From Solea solea (taxonomy: Eukaryota; Chordata; Actinopteri; Pleuronectiformes; Soleidae): a DNA stretch of 64,000 nucleotides. Shown in pieces: positions 62,960-64,000 of this stretch. A program made the position numbers and the translations under genes. Location of the stretch: NCBI RefSeq assembly GCF_958295425.1, contig NC_081154.1:2858890-2922889 (forward strand), in the 5' to 3' direction. Each line of letters starts with the position of its first letter. Position 1 is the stretch's first letter. The notes under the pieces are model-generated. The model was not told the origin of the DNA. It searched no databases and worked only from the letters and a program-made list of their open reading frames with translations.

Positions 62960-63415
62960 GATGTGGGAGGGAGGGAGAGAAAGAGCAAGAGAGAGAGGGG
63001 GGAGGAGAAAAGGGGGAGGCAGGGAGGGAGGGAAGGAGAGAGGCTGCAAATGGCAGCTTCTGTGACACCACGGGAGGGAGGGAGCAAGAAATAGACAGAG
63101 GGAAAGAGTGTGATGGAGAGAGAGAGAGAGAGAGGGAGCAGTTCACCTAGATCAGATTGCAAAAGATTCATAGAGAGAGCTGTTCAGTTAATAGGTGGCG
63201 AGAGAGAGAGTATTGTGATGTTTTATGGGAAACACAAGGGACAGACTTCAAGTTGGTAAAGATGAAGGATGACCAGAGGACCAGCTGAAGGAATTTCCTC
63301 AGAGAGATGGAGATAAAGAAAACTTCTTTACCTTCTGTGAAATAACCTGAACATTTCACCGGGAGAGAGTCCTCATTTAACACTGCACACCTGCTTTGCT
63401 CACCCAGCACTGACT

Positions 63416-63456
<41 letters not shown>

Positions 63457-63769
63457 TGGCCCCCGGGTTCTGCTTCAGCCACTGCATCTCATCATCATCA
63501 TCATCTCAAGAGCTCCTGAAACACACAGAGCCGAGACGATCAAGCTCAGGATGAAGAAATTCAAAGGGGGTCTGTGCCTCGTGCTGAAGATGACAGAGTG
63601 GATGTCTCCAGTTCTAGAGTAGCGCACCAAAGAGAGAGAGTGAGGGAGCAGCTGCTGCGTGTGGCAGATGCAGAGAATGCCTTAGTCTGGTTAACAGGGA
63701 CACCAGGAGAGAAGATAATATCATTAACTTCTGCAGCCTGGTGAAGGACGGGTAGACAAACAGAAACAG
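62960..63769 (+). other. candidate 5' non-coding exon of an unidentified plus-strand gene
   Basis: This purine-rich stretch (GAGAGA, GGGAGGGAGG) includes (CAG)12 and ends at a strong donor, GAAACAG|GTAAGAG (63769/63770). The last 220 bases hold a complete 23-codon upstream ORF (63551-63622, starting MKKFKGGLC and ending at TAG). Base composition, repeat content and donor resemble the long 5' UTRs of vertebrate neuronal genes. No coding start follows within the window, so the gene cannot be named. Confidence 0.45.
63419..63455 (+). repeat. (CAG)12 tract in the candidate 5' UTR exon
   Basis: Twelve uninterrupted CAG triplets. None of the three plus-strand frames through it is a convincing protein, so it is treated as untranslated. 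Confidence 0.95.
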
Positions 63770-64000
63770 GTAAGAGAAGGTCAGAAAACTTCATGTGTCG
63801 CCTCTATATGTGTCAAATGTCACAGGTCTGTAGTGATATACATGTGGCTGTGGGTGACAATGTCTACTTTGTGTGCAGTCATTGTATTGGATGTTATCAA
63901 TTTGTTTGAATTAAGACTTGAAGTTTGACCGTTTCTGTTCATTATGGCCCAAAAACCCAAAGCATATGCATTTTCATTTTAGTGCGAATGTTGATAAAAC

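Noticed and set aside
62932..63171. Serine/leucine/proline-rich minus-strand frames
   Set aside because: They arise from GAGA/GGGA low-complexity sequence, which I read as plus-strand 5' UTR.

Overview
The window is vertebrate nuclear DNA, almost certainly from a spiny-rayed (percomorph-like) teleost fish. The genes are split into many exons with GT/AG junctions. Their proteins match vertebrate families at nearly full length, introns are compact, and there are dense CA/GT microsatellites and teleost-type short DNA transposons. One 200-base run of N marks a scaffold gap.

Left part (1-36.5 kb) is gene-bearing. Order and strand: luc7l first coding exon (minus; rest of the gene lies off the left edge), cox6b1 (plus, three coding exons), katnip/KIAA0556 (minus, 27 coding exons, about 1606 residues, reconstructed with every exon phase consistent), dcun1d3 (minus, two coding exons plus probable 5' UTR exons), and lyrm1 (plus, four coding exons including a 32-base microexon). 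cox6b1 and katnip converge, with poly(A) signals about 200 bases apart. dcun1d3 and lyrm1 are divergent and probably share a promoter region near 32.5-33.0 kb. The genes are not one pathway: LUC7L is a U1 snRNP-associated splicing factor, COX6B1 a subunit of mitochondrial complex IV, KATNIP a ciliary/microtubule protein, DCUN1D3 a membrane-tethered cullin-neddylation factor and LYRM1 a mitochondrial LYR-family protein.

Right part (36.5-63 kb) is a 27-kb stretch where I find no protein-coding gene. It holds copies of several short repeat families: a 'GGGCTGCAAC/AATCGATTA' family, a 'TACTTTTACTTAAGTA' family with long inverted ends, a 'TTAGTCxGACT' family, a 130-base element with near-perfect inverted termini, and palindromic 'GTACC' elements. 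It also holds a decayed 3' end of a LINE reverse-transcriptase gene, a pure (CTG)23 tract and many microsatellites. At the right edge (63.0-63.8 kb) a purine-rich stretch with (CAG)12 ends at a strong splice donor and looks like the 5' non-coding exon of an unidentified plus-strand gene lying to the right.

I did not find an undescribed enzymatic or defence-type system. The most interesting points are: a cyclic-AMP-element-rich minisatellite beside luc7l; GCTAGC/GCTAAC motif clusters beside four first exons; the non-canonical LYR motif and GT-repeat splice donor in lyrm1; the four-fold internal module in KATNIP; a degenerate tandem array just upstream of katnip; and the unassigned exon at the right edge.
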